7,580 bases of DNA from CAYNDB01 sp964395915 (GTDB taxonomy: Bacteria > Nitrospinota_A > UBA7883 > JAJRTC01), in contig CAYNDB010000114.1 in assembly GCA_964395915.1 (NCBI GenBank), positions 1-7,580 on the forward strand. The letters run 5' to 3'. The stretch's first letter is position 1. Each line of letters starts with the position of its first letter. A program made the translations under genes and the position numbers. Under the pieces are notes generated by a model. It was given only the letters and a program-made list of their open reading frames with translations, was not told the DNA's origin and did not search any database. Below are positions 6,394-7,580 of the stretch, one piece after another.

Positions 6394-7580
6394 ATGAACT
6401 ATTACAGGCGCTGTATCTATATGGCGGTCTTAGTCCTTATTCTTGGATCTGTTTTATTTAATGCTTGCCAATCACCGGGAGAAAACGGAAGCGCAGGCGA
6501 TTCTGACGCTGCGACTGGCTCCATTTCTAACGTTACTGTTCGCATTGACAACGGTGTTGAACACCAGGCGATGGCGGGGTTCGGCGCCACAAACCTTTCG
6601 CTTGTATACGATGGCGCGGTTGGCGACGCATTAGGCGCAAGTCTGCGAGCAAAGGCTATAGACGCTGTATACAACCAGGTCGGCATTAATATGGGGAACC
6701 TGGAAGGAGCTTTGCTGGAAAGCCCTGGAAGCTATGGTCAACGCTCGAACGACAATGACGACCCGTTCACTTTTAACTGGAGCGGTTTTCAGACATCCGG
6801 CTCGGACGCGATGAAAACAAAAGTGGTGGACCTTGCTCAGCCTTATGGGTTCAACGGCTATTTTTTAGGACAGAGGATTAACATCCGCTGGGCAAGCCCG
6901 TGGCTGGACGAAATTCGAACGTTGGATTACGATCGATTTCTGGATGAGGCCGCAGAACAGGTGGCGGCTGGAGCGATTTACTGGCGTGACACATACGGAA
7001 TAGTTCCCAAATATCTTATGCTTTTCAACGAGCCGCTTAGTGGGAATAGAGAATTGCAGAATGGATCTGTTAAAGATGTCACAAGTTTAATTAAACGGGC
7101 GGGAGAGAGGCTGCGGAGCGAGGGGTTTGACGCTATCAAGTTCGTTGTTACCAATGAGGAAACAGAAGAAAAATCGCTAAGCGTGATGACGTCCGTTCTG
7201 TCCGATCCAGACGCAAGACAATATGTTGGCATTATAGGCTACCATCCTTACCCATACGGCTCAACGTACGCCAGCATACCAAACATTCTCAATAGTTCAG
7301 GCGCAGGCGCTCCCAACTCTAAAAAGGTCGCCGTACGCAATCAGATCCGTGATCTAGGCGGGAAATATGGTATCCCGGTGTGGATGACGGAGGTATCCCA
7401 TGGCGAAGTCGACCCACGGTCTTTCGATGATCTTCGCGGGAGAGCAATCCATATTCACGATGAGCTTGTATACGCCAACGCATCCGCCTATTTTGGAATG
7501 ATGAATATGTGGGACACAGTGTCACAACAGCAACATTTTGGAAATACAAATATTTTCTCGGAAAGCGGCACGATAGTTTT
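6394..7580 (+). CDS. GH30-like glycoside hydrolase lipoprotein (clan GH-A), 3' end beyond the window
   Basis: The frame is open to the window edge (395 codons seen from ATG 6394). The N-terminus has two arginines, a hydrophobic core (about residues 11-22) and F-N-A-C with C25, an imperfect lipobox. It is followed by a Gly/Ser/Asp-rich linker, so it is probably an outer-membrane or periplasmic lipoprotein. 'Q-A-M-A-G-F-G-A' at 58-65 matches the entry strand of GH30 enzymes ('Q-x-I-x-G-F-G-g/a'). 'W-A-S-P-W' lies near 168-172, 'F-N-E-P' contains the likely acid/base E213, 'Y-H-P-Y-P' spans 283-287, and 'W-M-T-E' contains the likely nucleophile E333. Acid/base and nucleophile about 120 residues apart fit a clan GH-A barrel. 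GH30 includes glucuronoxylanases, beta-1,6-glucanases and related endo-enzymes; the substrate here is unknown. Alternative starts are TTG 6361 (with a possible ribosome-binding site) and ATG 6421, which loses the arginines. Confidence 0.72.
   Translation, partial: MNYYRRCIYMAVLVLILGSVLFNACQSPGENGSAGDSDAATGSISNVTVRIDNGVEHQAMAGFGATNLSLVYDGAVGDALGASLRAKAIDAVYNQVGINMGNLEGALLESPGSYGQRSNDNDDPFTFNWSGFQTSGSDAMKTKVVDLAQPYGFNGYFLGQRINIRWASPWLDEIRTLDYDRFLDEAAEQVAAGAIYWRDTYGIVPKYLMLFNEPLSGNRELQNGSVKDVTSLIKRAGERLRSEGFDAIKFVVTNEETEEKSLSVMTSVLSDPDARQYVGIIGYHPYPYGSTYASIPNILNSSGAGAPNSKKVAVRNQIRDLGGKYGIPVWMTEVSHGEVDPRSFDDLRGRAIHIHDELVYANASAYFGMMNMWDTVSQQQHFGNTNIFSESGTIV

Noticed and set aside
7319..7549. 76-codon open frame on the minus strand.
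   Set aside because: It lies opposite the GH30-like gene, whose catalytic-site codons are on the plus strand.

Overview
The window is a single-strand (+) segment of a cell-surface polysaccharide locus from a draft bacterial genome. A run of exactly 100 Ns marks a scaffold join. By eye the base composition is moderate, around mid-40s % GC. The gene types (GDP-fucose synthase-like end, Wzx-type flippase, family 2 glycosyltransferase, exported lipoprotein with a lipobox) fit a Gram-negative bacterium. The sequence alone does not fix the phylum. No rRNA, tRNA, CRISPR, insertion sequence or integrase is visible.

Layout: positions 1-75 hold the last 24 codons of a gene resembling GDP-L-fucose synthase. 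Next come an exported Asp-box (BNR, sialidase-fold) protein (79-1329), a GT2 glycosyltransferase (1326-2333, GTG start overlapping the previous stop), a sulfotransferase-like gene interrupted by the assembly gap (2353-2922, gap 2562-2661), a Wzx/MOP-family flippase (2932-4407, GTG start) and a glutamine-hydrolysing asparagine synthase-like amidotransferase (4481-6358). The window ends inside a putative GH30-like (clan GH-A) glycoside hydrolase lipoprotein (6394 to the edge). Gaps between genes run from a 4-bp overlap to 73 bp. I see no convincing terminator or internal promoter, so the set reads as one operon. A 29-codon ORF overlaps the flippase stop and the amidotransferase start and may couple their translation.

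Together the genes suggest a pathway in which nucleotide-sugar synthesis (possibly GDP-fucose), sugar transfer (GT2), sulfation and amidation build a decorated, probably acidic repeat unit. The flippase would move this unit across the inner membrane. Two exported proteins, the Asp-box propeller and the GH30-like lipoprotein, would then bind, trim or cleave glycan outside the cytoplasm. The substrate assignments are inference. The family assignments of the GT2, flippase and amidotransferase are firm; those of the sulfotransferase, the Asp-box protein and the GH30-like protein rest on fewer motifs.
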